Assembly: GCF_000328475.2 (NCBI RefSeq) | Contig: NC_026486.1 | Span: forward strand, 669,963-733,962 | Source of the DNA: Mycosarcoma maydis | Lineage: Eukaryota > Basidiomycota > Ustilaginomycetes > Ustilaginales | Direction: 5' to 3' | DNA length: 64,000 nt | In this document: in pieces, positions 50,740 through 61,374 of the stretch | Layout: every line of letters begins with the position of its first letter | Position numbering within the stretch: position 1 is the stretch's first letter | Notes under the pieces: generated by a model | Told to the model about the DNA's origin: nothing | Seen by the model: only the letters and a program-made list of their open reading frames with translations | Databases searched by the model: none | Translations under genes and position numbers: made by a program

Positions 50740-52950
50740 TTCCAAAGCAATAGGATCGTCTGGTGGAAGAAGATTGTACGAAAGGAGCGCGGAAAAATTC
50801 AGAAGCTGGACAGGGTGTTGAGATGGGGGGAAGGAGGACGCAAGTTCAAAGTCTCCTTATATGCTCGAGGCATTCTCTCGTTTCTCTTCAGGTTAGTGGT
50901 CAATGGAAGCGCGCAGCGAAGCGCGCTGGTGCATGTTGTCCATGAGTCGCCAATCATATCCGGCTGGTTGATTGATGCTTGAGTGGCGTGACAGATTGTA
51001 GCTCTTGAGTGAATCAGCACGAATCATTCAGAAGTCGACGCGTGGACACAAGAACGGATGTCGTTTGACACCTCAGCCTTTCGATCCGCAGCTAATTGTT
51101 ACTTACAACACCGCTGTGAAAGCCGTGGACGGAAGTGATGCACCCGAACGGAGACGCTTCTTCCGTTCTTGTAAGCGACCGATCCACTGGAGAGAAGGCA
51201 ACTTCGAAGAAGAAGTCGAAGAACTAGTTCCAAACACGTCTTAATCGGTAGGTAAGAGCAGTGCGACGGGAAGACAAATTTGGGTCAGCCAAGTGTTGAT
51301 CTGAGAACAAGAGGGCCGCTGTCTCCGCAATGACTTTGTCCCGGCGGTGAAACAAGGGTTCGAGATAGATTGCCGAAGAGGCAGTGGACCGCCAAGACTT
51401 TTTTGGATGCGACTAAGCGAACGGAAGGGTGCTTTCCATACGTTGCTGAGCGACACTGCTTTCGTTTGTTGCACACGACATCGCCGTTGGCGCTATTGCC
51501 AGGTAGCATTCACAGAGCGGGAGAGAATTTATACGCGAGCGAAGCTCTCCGTGGCGTGCGAGCGACAGAGATAAGTGGAGGACCACGAGGAAAAGACCAA
51601 GACAAAGATGAAGACGAAGACGAAGACGAAACCGAAGCAGAAAGCAACAGGCTGCAGGAGGCTTGTCCAATTTGGAAGTCGTCAAGTTGCGCGATCGTGC
51701 TCTCGCTAAAGGAAATTCGCATCGCAAGCCAATTGCGGGCTGTCAACCATGATAAAAGATCAGTCAGCGGTGTTCGCCGGAGAGGGCTGATCCGCATGAA
51801 CTAATGCGAGCAGATTAGCGACAAAGGCGCTAAAATGGCTGTCGCTTTCCTTGGCAACAGACTAGTTCAGTCTGATAGGTAGCACAGAAGCGAGTTTGAC
51901 GGACAAGATTCACAATTGCAACCTGTACTGCAGCAACGTCGGAGCGAGAGACATACGTAACTGGCTTTTTGGCCAAGGACAACGACACAAACAAGTTGGA
52001 AACAAGAACCTGCCGAGACCTTCAAAGTTCAGGCAAGTCACTTGCAAGCCATCCCACCAGCTTCCTTTTCGAACCACTTGAGCCTCTCGTCAACCACACA
52101 ACAAGGGCGACCCGCACAACAGATTCATCATCGCTGTATACACGTAAACCGGCGAGAACGAAAGGCAGAGGAGCCAGGACACTCAGGTTCGATCCATCTT
52201 TATAGCATCAAAGGTGAGCTTGATATCCTCAGGAGGATGGATAAGAGGCGATGGTGAACCATGTCAGTTGATCACCACGTCAGTGCGCATAACGAAAGAC
52301 CAAGGGAAATAGGACGCTTCTGCCACGGGGGTAACGTCACACATCTGCATCCAAACCGTGGGCCCGCTCAGACTGAAGTAACGAATCAGACTGGGATGAA
52401 GGGTGCCTTTCTTGGTCCTGGGTCGCTCACCGAGGGTTGGCGAACTCCTTCTCCAGCAAGCATCCAAGACCAAAGAGAAGGATCTGTGTATAAATATTCA
52501 GAAAAGATGCTTCAGCCCCCAAAAGAAGAACCAGATAGGAACCTAACTAACTTATGTCAAGCTGTGATCCGAATGCTGCACGCAGTTAACTATTTTCGAT
52601 TTTTCAGAATGCAAGTGTGAGCGACGACCAAAAACCGCCACAGAAAATTGAGTCAAGAAAAGGCTGCCAAAATCTGAACGCGGGAATCGGGCAATCATGG
52701 CTCAGTTCTGGTACGTAGCAGCCTGACCTTCTTCTTCCTTCTGTCTAGGTCTAGGTCCCGATTTCTTCCCACAATTTTCTTCTTCGGATCACCTCCACTC
52801 ACAACCCAAGACTTCAGGCTTCAAGCTATACGTTATTCTACTCTGGCAAATCTGATCAGCATCCACTTAGGGTTTCGTTGAACCTCTTTTGGCCCTCCCA
52901 CCGCCATCGATCACGCCAAGATCAGCCTTAACGCCTTGATCTTCGCCATC
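50740..52950. other. Long gene-poor region between M43 protease and MIA40
   Basis: These 2.2 kb lie between two divergent start codons. I can support no gene. The open frame 51370-51804 (plus) is 144 codons and contains an Asp/Glu-rich stretch from a GAC/GAA repeat at about 51600-51645, but the flanks do not look like protein. The TCACGA motif is nearly absent here, unlike most other gaps. The last 200 bases before MIA40 are pyrimidine-rich and fit a promoter. Confidence 0.45.
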
Positions 52951-53694
52951 ATGCTGTCGAGTAAACTCGTTGCTTGCTCGGCTGGCCGCTCCGTCCAACG
53001 TATTTCGCGCACCTTTCTTCCTGCGATGCGAGGCGTTGCCACCAAGGCCGCTGCCGGTCCATCGCGCCAATCCGCCCTTTCATCCTACTCGATCGCTGCT
53101 GTTACCGCCATTGGTGTTGGTGCATCCTTCTATGCACTGCAATCACGATCCTCAGCTATCCAGTGCGAGCCCCGCCAAGCATGGCACGACCGTCTCAAGC
53201 CAAAGGAGGCCAAAGGCGATGCTACACTCCACAAGGATGCCCATACTCGTCATGCCCCTGCTGAAGTGCAGGACGAACGAGTCGAGCCGGTCGAAGAGAC
53301 GCCTGTAGCAATTGAGGTCGCTGTCGAGGAATCCGAGGAGCAGACAGGCCAACAGTCTGCATACGATCCCGAGACCGGCGAGATCAACTGGGACTGCCCG
53401 TGTCTCGGCGGCATGGCACACGGTCCGTGCGGAGAACAGTTCAAGCTTGCTTTCTCCTGCTTTGTTTACTCCGAAGCTGAGCCTAAGGGCATTGACTGCG
53501 TAGACAAGTTCAAGGCCATGCAAGACTGCTTCCGCGAGCATCCGGACGTCTACAAGGATGAGATTGAGGATGACGAGGCTGCGAATGCTCAGTTCGAGAA
53601 GGAAGAGGCGAATGCAAAAAGCAATGGTCTCAATGACGCAGCACAAGAGGCTGTAGAGGAAAGCAGCGGAGGCAAGGAGGGCGCATCTGCATAG
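52951..53694 (+). CDS. MIA40: MIA40-type mitochondrial intermembrane-space oxidoreductase
   Basis: The 247-residue protein catalyses oxidative folding and import of small Cys-motif proteins in the intermembrane space, with Erv1 as electron acceptor. The redox-active CPC motif is C149-P150-C151, and the twin CX9C helices are C160/C170 and C183/C193. Around them are the conserved hydrophobic residues of the substrate groove. The N-terminus is Arg/Ser-rich, with a membrane segment near 48-62 ([15 protein letters not shown]), so it is the membrane-anchored fungal form. Two acidic low-complexity parts flank the core. The start is the ATG at 52951; the frame is open five codons earlier only from a TTG. 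Length is smaller than yeast Mia40 (403), mostly in the linker. Confidence 0.92.
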   Translation: MLSSKLVACSAGRSVQRISRTFLPAMRGVATKAAAGPSRQSALSSYSIAAVTAIGVGASFYALQSRSSAIQCEPRQAWHDRLKPKEAKGDATLHKDAHTRHAPAEVQDERVEPVEETPVAIEVAVEESEEQTGQQSAYDPETGEINWDCPCLGGMAHGPCGEQFKLAFSCFVYSEAEPKGIDCVDKFKAMQDCFREHPDVYKDEIEDDEAANAQFEKEEANAKSNGLNDAAQEAVEESSGGKEGASA

Positions 53695-54939
53695 GGTTGA
53701 TGTAGACCCGTGGCGACCGCCTTCGATTTAACTCTTGATCCACTCAGATCAGCAGCCAGGTGGAGCTTTTTACGCTGCGCACAATCACGTTCCTCGTCCG
53801 AAACTTGCGATCTGACTTGCATGCTTCGCGTACCCATCATTCCAGCGAACTTGGCTTGTCCACCTTTCTCACCTTTCTACTGGATTTTGCAACAAGAAGC
53901 TTCGTCCCGCGTTCACCACTCTTCTGTACTTTAACATGGCCATCAAGACCTGTAACTCTGCAATAGACCCATCTCTTCTCGTCCATCGACTTGAACCGTC
54001 CCAGATCCCTTCAATCCGCTGGCATTCATGTAGTTTTCTCTTTTCACTGCGTTGCTCTGTTCGCATTGTCTCATCTGCACTCTTTTGTTCGGGTTTACCC
54101 GCCACAAGCATTGCTCCAACTCTGCTAAGCTGCTCCATCCTTGTCACCAAGGCAACTCAAGGGGAGAACGAGACGAAGAAGATTACCACGACCCTCGGTA
54201 GTTCAGACCTCCCGTCCAGACACTCCTGAGAGAGTATCTGGAACTCGAACGATCCTGCTGCAGTGTGTACTTCTTTGCGCTGTAAGTGTGCTTCAGTCGT
54301 GAGGCTCAGTTGATCTACCCTTCCGACTTTTGCCTTTGTCGATCAAGGCGCATGGTTCCAGAGGATCCCAGTGTTGTCACTATCCCAAATCCCGAATCAC
54401 CAATCACCAACTCACGATTCACGATTGTAAACGATGAAGCTGAGCTTCTGCGGATCACGGATAGCCACAGTCGTGAGTGTGAGACCAATCGAAATTGCAA
54501 GAGAAAGTAGAAGTCGTGAGTCGTGAATACATGAGGGTTATTCGTGATTCATGATTCATCAATCGTGAATACCTGTGAATCACGTCTGTGAATTCGTGAC
54601 TGTGAATCGTGAATCGTGAATCGTGAATCGTGAATGTGCCACGGCGAGAAACGCGCTCGGGCCCGAATTCCGACGGGTCTTGCTGCTATTCACGATTCTT
54701 GATTGACCTCGAACTTGCCTTACATCTCTTATTAGTGTGCTACAGCAACAACGCAGTCGCCAACACGATACACCCGTAACAGCGGCGACAAGCTGTTACG
54801 AACAGCGAATGCTCGAGTGAAAGGAAGAATCTCTCGCTTAGCAGGCACATAGTCCCACCAGGAACCATTTCAAGCCTTTGTCTATGCAGTTTAAGGATCT
54901 CGTCCGCCTTGTTACATCGGCGGTGCACTTGCAGCAAAG
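53695..54939. other. Intergenic region, MIA40 to SEC6
   Basis: The 1.2 kb sits between two plus-strand genes. The second half is packed with the motif: 54411-54427 and a dense run at 54513-54636 (GTGAATCGTGAATCGTGAAT). The final 200 bases form the SEC6 leader. No protein-coding frame is convincing. Confidence 0.5.
54513..54636. repeat. Cluster of TCGTGAA motifs
   Basis: About eleven copies fall in 124 bases, including four consecutive GAATCGT units. Most are in the same orientation, unlike the mixed orientation at 30361. Confidence 0.85.
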
Positions 54940-57549
54940 ATGAGCTTCGCCATTCCAAATCACCATCACATGGTTGGCATGTCATCCAACTCGCTCGGCA
55001 CAAATCAAAACGGCGCTCAGCATAGAACCAGCGGCGCTCAACTGTCTCCTACCACTCCGTCATCTTTTTCAGATGGGCACACCGGCCCACCTTTCACCGC
55101 ACATGCTGCTGTCCCAATGTCAGCAGGTCTGCCTGCCACTTGCTTACCCAACAATGCTGCAGCAAGCTCGTCAAATCTGGTTGCAGAATTTCTAAAGTCC
55201 CCGGACGATCTCACCAAGATCTCGGCGCTACGAAAGAAGCTGCTCAAGGAGCAAGTCAGCTTGTCCGCCAAGCTTAAGCTCGGAGCAAAAGAGCAGCTCG
55301 AAGCAACACGCGATGGCTTGCTGAAGCTGCAGGCAACAAGAAAAGATGTCGCATCCATCAGAGAAGCGTTTGCACAAGTAGAAGCGCTCTACAACAACGC
55401 AGATAGTGAAGACGGCTCGAGATCTTACCACCCTGATGCCAACCGTTCTTTTCGCATCATCAGCCAAGTGTCTCAGATTCACCGCAATTTTGTCCAGACC
55501 ACAAGCACACTCGAAAAGCTTGATGCGCTCCCTGATAAAATCCAGACGTTGGCAGAGATGCTGCAACGAGGTCGGGGTGACATCATGGGCCCAGCTGCGG
55601 ACCTTCTGCCATTACATTTCCACCTCTCGCAGCTCGAGGCTTTTCGCAACGAGACATTTCAGATCGCACGCACTTGTTCTGCAGACGTACGGAGTACTGT
55701 GTCCGAGTTCTTCGCGCCGCTCGATGGACTCATCCGTGCTTTCGACGACTACATTATGTCACTTGCAGAGAGAACCATGGACTTGGTCCGCGAAGGCCGG
55801 CACGCCGTGGTGGTCAAACTCATCAAGATCGTCGAAAAGGAGTCACGCGAGGATGAACGTGCGGCAGCCATTCGTCTCGCTAAACGTGCCAACCTCGAAG
55901 GCGCTGCACGCTTCCGTTCCGTAGTGGCCAATGCACGTGTGATCAAGCTGTACCGACCCAAGTTTGTCGAAGCAATCGACCGGTCCACAGCCGAGCTTTT
56001 TGACGAGTGCTGGTCGCGCTTCGGCGCCAAAGACTCAAGCCTCGAGTTCCTCGCGCACCTCGACTGGATCTATGATGACATGCGCTTCGTCCAGTCGGAG
56101 CTGACGCCTCTGTTCCCGCAAGACTACAAGATTTTGCGCATGTTTGTCAAGAGCTACCATAAACATCTTGGCAACATCCTGCGCGAACGCATCCTCGCCA
56201 AAGATCCAGAAGCTAGCGCGCTGCTGGAGTTGTATCAGTTCACACAAGAATACACCAAGACGATGACCAAGGAAATCGGTGCAGAAAAGGCATGGCTCGA
56301 GCCGACACTGCTAGAGGGCAAAGAGCAAGGCATTATTGATGATTATCTGGGCTTGATCACTCGCAAGATTGACGAGTGGACGGCCAACTTGATGTCGGAC
56401 GAGGTGCGCGAGTTTGTCGCGCGGCAGAATCCGCCCGACGAAGACAACGAGGGGCTGTACGGCCTGCAAGGCGCGGCGATCCTGTTCCAGATGGTCAACC
56501 AGCAGATTGAAGTGGCAGCCGACTCAGGCCAGGCGAGTGTGCTCGCCAAGGTTGTTGATCATACAGCGAAAGCCATGCACTCGACACAGGCGACGTGGCT
56601 GCGCGTGCTCGAAAGTGAGTTCAAGAAGCAGCGCGAAGCAAAGTCGCCGGAAGATGTGGTTGGCGGCCTGGTGGAGTACGTCATCGCATTGGCCAACGAC
56701 CAGCTAAAGTCTGCCGACTACGCCGAGGTGCTGATAGCAAGGCTCGAGCCAATGGTGAGCAAAAAGTACCAAGCTGGCATCCGCGAGGCGGTCGACAACG
56801 CGCTCAACGGTTTCCTAGATGTGTCCAAGCGATGCACACAAGTATTGGTAGACCTGGTGTTTGCCGATCTGCAACCAGCAATCAAGGATCTGTTCGTATT
56901 CCCCGTGTGGTACTCGGAAGGTACCACAACGATGATCATCGAAACGATGCGCGATTACATGTCGGATTACAGCGAGCGGCTCAATCCGAACCTGTTTGAC
57001 GTGCTATGCGACGACATGATCGACCGCTTCCACGTCTCTTACATTGGCGCACTCAGGCGTGTTGGCAACGGCAAGTTGCGCATGCCTGCAGCGGGCGAGC
57101 AGATGCGCAAGGATATCGATGATGCCAAGACACTTTTCCTCGCATTCAAAAAGGAGCAGGAAGTCAACGACAAGTTTGAAGTGCTTGTCGCGATTCAGGG
57201 TATGCTGGCCTCTTCGGCAACCATGGTATTCTTGCCCTACTGGAGCTTTGCGAAAGCACACGGATCCCATTTGGGTTTCCTCGAGGCGATCATGAAGGCT
57301 CGAGACGACCTGAAGAAGGACGACGTGAATGGACTCATGGAGAGTGCAAGGAGAAAAGTCAAGAGCGAAGGGCTCAATGACCTTGTTCCAGAAGCGGGCG
57401 GACCTACCGTGATGAGCAGGGTAGCTCAGGCGTACGGATCCAGCTTCGGAGGCGGCCTGCTTTCGAATCTCGGCGGAGAGAGAGCGGCAGGGATGGCGGC
57501 AAGTGCGACACAGGCGTTGGGTTTGACTGGTTGGAAGAGCAAAGATTGA
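54940..57549 (+). CDS. SEC6: Exocyst subunit SEC6
   Basis: The 869-residue protein is a core subunit of the octameric exocyst, which tethers secretory vesicles to the plasma membrane at growing tips. After ~85 low-complexity residues comes a helical protein with the Sec6 pattern: an N-terminal coiled coil (LRKKLLKEQVSLSAKLKLGA), QVSQIHRNFVQTTSTLEKL, the central FLAHLDWIYDDMRFVQSEL helix, and YHKHLGNILRERIL. The C-terminal CATCHR-like bundle includes DVLCDDMIDRFHVSYIGAL. No membrane segment is present. The N-terminal tail is Ser/Asn/Pro-rich and probably disordered. The ATG at 54940 follows GCAAAG. Because smut hyphae grow by polar exocytosis, an essential role is likely by analogy. Confidence 0.9.
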   Translation: MSFAIPNHHHMVGMSSNSLGTNQNGAQHRTSGAQLSPTTPSSFSDGHTGPPFTAHAAVPMSAGLPATCLPNNAAASSSNLVAEFLKSPDDLTKISALRKKLLKEQVSLSAKLKLGAKEQLEATRDGLLKLQATRKDVASIREAFAQVEALYNNADSEDGSRSYHPDANRSFRIISQVSQIHRNFVQTTSTLEKLDALPDKIQTLAEMLQRGRGDIMGPAADLLPLHFHLSQLEAFRNETFQIARTCSADVRSTVSEFFAPLDGLIRAFDDYIMSLAERTMDLVREGRHAVVVKLIKIVEKESREDERAAAIRLAKRANLEGAARFRSVVANARVIKLYRPKFVEAIDRSTAELFDECWSRFGAKDSSLEFLAHLDWIYDDMRFVQSELTPLFPQDYKILRMFVKSYHKHLGNILRERILAKDPEASALLELYQFTQEYTKTMTKEIGAEKAWLEPTLLEGKEQGIIDDYLGLITRKIDEWTANLMSDEVREFVARQNPPDEDNEGLYGLQGAAILFQMVNQQIEVAADSGQASVLAKVVDHTAKAMHSTQATWLRVLESEFKKQREAKSPEDVVGGLVEYVIALANDQLKSADYAEVLIARLEPMVSKKYQAGIREAVDNALNGFLDVSKRCTQVLVDLVFADLQPAIKDLFVFPVWYSEGTTTMIIETMRDYMSDYSERLNPNLFDVLCDDMIDRFHVSYIGALRRVGNGKLRMPAAGEQMRKDIDDAKTLFLAFKKEQEVNDKFEVLVAIQGMLASSATMVFLPYWSFAKAHGSHLGFLEAIMKARDDLKKDDVNGLMESARRKVKSEGLNDLVPEAGGPTVMSRVAQAYGSSFGGGLLSNLGGERAAGMAASATQALGLTGWKSKD

Positions 57550-58570
57550 TCGAGTCAGCCATGACACTGCGATTGGTCCGCCACTACTATTGTCCAAGCA
57601 ATGCAAATTGTTCGCATGGCTAGTCTCGAGGTGTGTCAGCGTCCTAGCAGCGGCTGCAGTGTGTGTTAGTAAACATTCGTGAATATATATATATATATAT
57701 ATCACGAATATTTCTTTCTCGTGACAGCTTCGATTCACGCTTGTCTTGCCCACACAGTACTTACTTGGAGGGGCTTTGGTAAGATGTCCTTGCTGACCGT
57801 ACATTCTTCTATGCAAATGCCGCGGCGTGAGGATAGCGTGGCAGATCCAAACTTTTCTAGCGGAACAGCGTGCTTCTCAGATACCATACACGATTTTCGC
57901 GCTCGCTCCTTGGAGCGCAATTGGCGTCCTGTTGATGCTTCCACGGAAAGATGCTGTCAGACTGATCAGCGAGTTCAAGCTCACCTATCTGGTTTGCAGC
58001 ATTCTATTCGTCAGCGGGGTTGAGATCGGCAGCATCCATGCAGAGGAGATGCTCTTGTACGGCTATACCGTTCAACGATCCGATGTCGGCCTGCTCATCA
58101 ACAACACTCTTTCGAAAGAGTCGCAAAGCAGGGGAGGAGGTGGAAAGGGCTGTCACAGTGACATACCGATGCAGCCTGGACGTGTCAGACATGGCGCCAT
58201 CTCCCGCCGAGCCAGCTGTATCTCGCATATCATGGGCTGTCACGTTGACTTTTCATACAAGACCGCTCGCGGTGCCTCAAGACACAGCGACAGGTAAAAG
58301 CGTTTGCTAGGCGGTAGGTACATGCGAAGAAAGGTCATGTTTTTAGAAGATACAGGCTACAGAGTTCAACAAGGTTGGAGACGAACAAACGTTTTCAGAA
58401 GGACAAAGGCAAAGACATCTTTCAGGAAGGGGGACTACTGTACTTGGGACAGTTCAAAGCTTTGCAAAGGCAATCAAAGAGTCATGCGTGGCTCGCGCCC
58501 AAGAAGTCCCGACGGCTTCCTGCTGTCTTCTCGGCTGGTGCTGTGGTCGTATCGCGCTCGGTAAAACCAC
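57550..58570. other. Intergenic region, SEC6 to secreted protein
   Basis: The two flanking genes are convergent, so terminators are expected. The 57675-57709 palindrome is listed separately. Overlapping short frames on both strands (plus 57784-58020 and 58020-58310; minus 58243-58004) have partly protein-like composition, and a small multi-intron gene cannot be excluded. I could not assemble one. Confidence 0.4.
57675..57709. repeat. Perfect motif palindrome with TA core
   Basis: ATTCGTGA at 57675-57682 and its exact reverse complement TCACGAAT at 57702-57709 enclose 19 bases of alternating AT. The whole can fold into one hairpin or cruciform. It lies about 125 bases after the SEC6 stop. Confidence 0.9.
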
Positions 58571-59566
58571 TCACTTGCACGAAGCGAGAATGCAGACATT
58601 TGCCTTGGATCCACTGGCATCGATGCCTGTGTTCTTATTTCCACCAACACCTCCAGCGCCACCTTCATAATTATTGGTGGTGTTTGTGGTGGTCGTCTGA
58701 GACTTGTCAATGTTGTTCTGGGTGTTGTTGGTGGTAGATGAAGAGCTCGAGTGCGACGAGTTGTCGGTATTGTTGCTGTCCGTCGTAGTCTGCGAATTGT
58801 CCTGGTAGTTGTGGCTGTTGTCCTGGTAGGTGGAGCTGTTGTCGGTATAAGAGTGGGAGGAGTTGTCATTGTTGTTCGTCTTGTGCACATTGTTGGTGGT
58901 AGAGGTCTTGTTGGTGTTGAAAGTGTCATGCGAATCGTGCGTAGACGCGTTAATGTTGGTGGTGTTGCTGTTGTTGTTGGTTACAGACGAGGTTCGCGAG
59001 CTATCATACGAATTGTTGTAGACGTAGGTGGGCCTGTACGATCCGCCTCCGGACCTGGAGCTATCGGTTGATCCAGATGAGGAGCTCGAGGTAGCCCCAG
59101 ATACTGAGCCTGACGACGATGAAGCAGATGAGCTAGCTCCAGAGGTGACATGAGAGCCGGCACTTGAGCCGGCGGAAGAGTATGAGGGTGAGCTGGCCCC
59201 AGAGGTGCTGGCTGTCTCAACAGCTTCGCGATTGACGCAGAAGCAGATGGACTTGTCGTCATCGTTGACGGCCCACTGATTGCTTCCGGATTCGCCTTTG
59301 GTCGAGGCGGCTCGTTTGGCAAGGTCAGAGTTCCAGTAATTGGAGCGTCGCAGAATCTCAAAGGCCTGCTCGATCTCGGCAGCAGTCGCACGAGGAGTTA
59401 GATCCTGTCGAGCAGCAAGAGTACGTCGACGACGCTTCGCCTGCGAGAAGGCTGTACTGGTGTAGTGATCATGTGCAGAGGGAGTCGCGACTACAGCCTG
59501 CGAGGCAGCAAGAAGAAGCAACAGGAATGGAAGGAGGGTAATAAAGCCTCGGACGGAAGCGGTCAT
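58571..59566 (-). CDS. Secreted Asn/Ser/Thr-rich low-complexity protein
   Basis: I do not recognise a family for this 331-residue protein. A clear signal peptide (about 1-27, FITLLPFLLLLLAASQAVVA) is followed by basic runs that could be Kex2 sites, KRRRR at 44-48 and LAKR at 82-85. The only Cys residues are two pairs: C108/C110 (ICFCVN) and C325/C330 (VCILASC), which bracket a ~200-residue middle. That middle is Ser-rich, then Asn/Thr/Ser-rich, and has many N-x-S/T sites for N-glycosylation. Disulfides between the pairs would close the middle as a loop. The composition fits a cell-wall or extracellular protein or a candidate effector. The ATG at 59566 starts the signal sequence. No GPI tail is visible. 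Confidence 0.72.
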   Translation of the reverse strand: MTASVRGFITLLPFLLLLLAASQAVVATPSAHDHYTSTAFSQAKRRRRTLAARQDLTPRATAAEIEQAFEILRRSNYWNSDLAKRAASTKGESGSNQWAVNDDDKSICFCVNREAVETASTSGASSPSYSSAGSSAGSHVTSGASSSASSSSGSVSGATSSSSSGSTDSSRSGGGSYRPTYVYNNSYDSSRTSSVTNNNSNTTNINASTHDSHDTFNTNKTSTTNNVHKTNNNDNSSHSYTDNSSTYQDNSHNYQDNSQTTTDSNNTDNSSHSSSSSTTNNTQNNIDKSQTTTTNTTNNYEGGAGGVGGNKNTGIDASGSKANVCILASCK

Positions 59567-61374
59567 CTTGGTGAGAGGTCGGGGCAGTGGAGGATACCAA
59601 ACGTCAACAGCGACAAAAAACTGAGCAACAAGAGCCTTCTTATATGCTTTTGGTTGTAGGAAATACTATGGCTCTACGAGCACCGGCAATCTTTACAGCA
59701 CTTTGTCACGGCGGCGGAAGCAACGGCAATGTGAAGCGCGTTCGTGTAGACTGAGAAGACGTACAGTAGCAAAGTAACGCACCTCCTGCTGAAATGGGAA
59801 GAAGGTACCTGCAAGGGCGCAAGGAGAAAGCTGCAACAGAACAAAGTCTTGACGCGACACGAGGTCAAAGTCGAGTCACTCGGCTTTACAGACTGGCAAG
59901 CATGTGTGCGGTGCATTGTCCTCTGCTGCTAAATGCACCGCTGCTAGTACCTCTTGCAGGAACAGGCGAGAGCTAGACAAAGATCACGTAGAGCCTGGTC
60001 GGAAGAGGTCTACGTTTACTAGCTCAGGAGGAGGGAATTAGTATGATAAGCTCGCCTGTGTTTAAGGAAGCCAAACGTTTGGAATCGGACCTAAGGTCGG
60101 CATACAAATCAGGATCGACATTGAATGGGAAGCAAATCATGCAAGGGAGATCTCAACCGTTCACAAGGTACACCTGCAATGTGTATGGGCGCATTCAAGT
60201 GTGCTTCTGATGCTTTACTCTGTTTGAACACCACGCCGAAAAAGCCGACTTGAGCTATACAGAACCGATAGAAGCTGCACTGGCTCGACACTGGCCAAGC
60301 GCCATTCGTGATTGTCTTCTGTCAACGGGCTGCAGCTCCGGTTTTGCAAGCCAGGCAGTCGCTTTGACCATGCGGGATCATTCTGTGAAGAGAGTCTTGT
60401 GCAAGCGCGTAGCATCAAGGCGTGTCTGTTCCATTGCTTTGCATGATCCGTGCTACATGTTCAATGGTGATCAATCTCATTCAGAAGCGGCATGCTATTG
60501 TACGAGAAGCAGCATGCTATTGGATGAGAAGCAGCGGACCATTGGATGAACAACACCATGGTACTGATTAGCTTGCGTATTAGCAATGGTGACTCCAGGC
60601 AAGGGGCTGGCGAACTACGAAGGGTGTAAGAGCAGTGCTATGGCCGTCTGTGTGTGGCTTGCAAGGCTGTATGAGCTATGCGCCGCGAGCTGTTGTAGCG
60701 AGGCAAGGGGTTTGTGCAGCAGCTCAATGCGTGATGTGCTCGCTTTTTCTTGCTTTCCGCGGAAAGCGCGAGGCTATTTTCTCCGATTTTGTCCCTTCAA
60801 ATCAGTGAGCCATACACGTTAGTCAAGCGAACACGCAACAGACAGGGTCCATTCTGACCACGCCGGCGCTCGGCTGGTGATTGATTGTCTCCCCTTTCAG
60901 GCGCACAGTGAACCATCATCCATTCGAGTAGAAACTTACACTTCGTGTGAGTCCAAATGTAGCTCACCTATTGTTCTTAAGCCGACACTTGCGAAAAGCA
61001 TGCTCAAGCATGGTGACAGTATTCACATGGATGTATAGCGTGCACGGCGGCAAGGAGAGAAGAAAATACTTTAGTAAGACGAGGCATCCCAGTCCGGTAA
61101 CGCGGGTGGTAATTTTTATCCAGTCAGTGTCGCGCGCTGCAAGTCTCTGTTGTGTGTTTGTAGTGGGCAAGGTTCGAACAAAACGAAACGTAGCAAAGGA
61201 AAACGTATTCATTAACAATTGTAATTTCGTACGAAAACCGAGACAGGAGAGAGCTGCGGAAAGGGTCAGAAAGAGAAACGAAATCGAGTGTGCTGGTGGC
61301 GCCTTGGACCTGAAGAACCGTGTTGAACGTTGACTTTGGCGATGACCCTAGAACAGGTGAGGATCGAGCTCACC
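59567..61374. other. Intergenic region at the start of the accessory right end
   Basis: The 1.8 kb has no supported gene. A 22-base tandem repeat at 60483-60548 lies within a 99-codon open frame that is otherwise featureless. The TCACGA motif is nearly absent in this stretch, as in the 51-53 kb gap. Confidence 0.45.
60483..60548 (+). repeat. 22-base tandem repeat, three copies
   Basis: Units at 60483-60504, 60505-60526 and 60527-60548 share AGAAGCRGCATGCTATTGGATG. The first two match except at three or four positions, and the third has GGACC in place of ATGCT. No function is apparent. Confidence 0.85.

Noticed and set aside
51370..51804. 144-codon frame with Asp/Glu run
   Set aside because: The acidic part comes from a GAC/GAA repeat and the rest has no protein character. 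Kept only as a repeat note in the intergenic entry.
30140..54636. Mobile element made of the TCACGA clusters
   Set aside because: No terminal inverted repeats, target duplications or transposase-like frames border any cluster in this window.
57784..58310. Small plus-strand gene after SEC6
   Set aside because: Frames at 57784-58020 and 58020-58310 do not join by a plausible intron, and no family is recognised.
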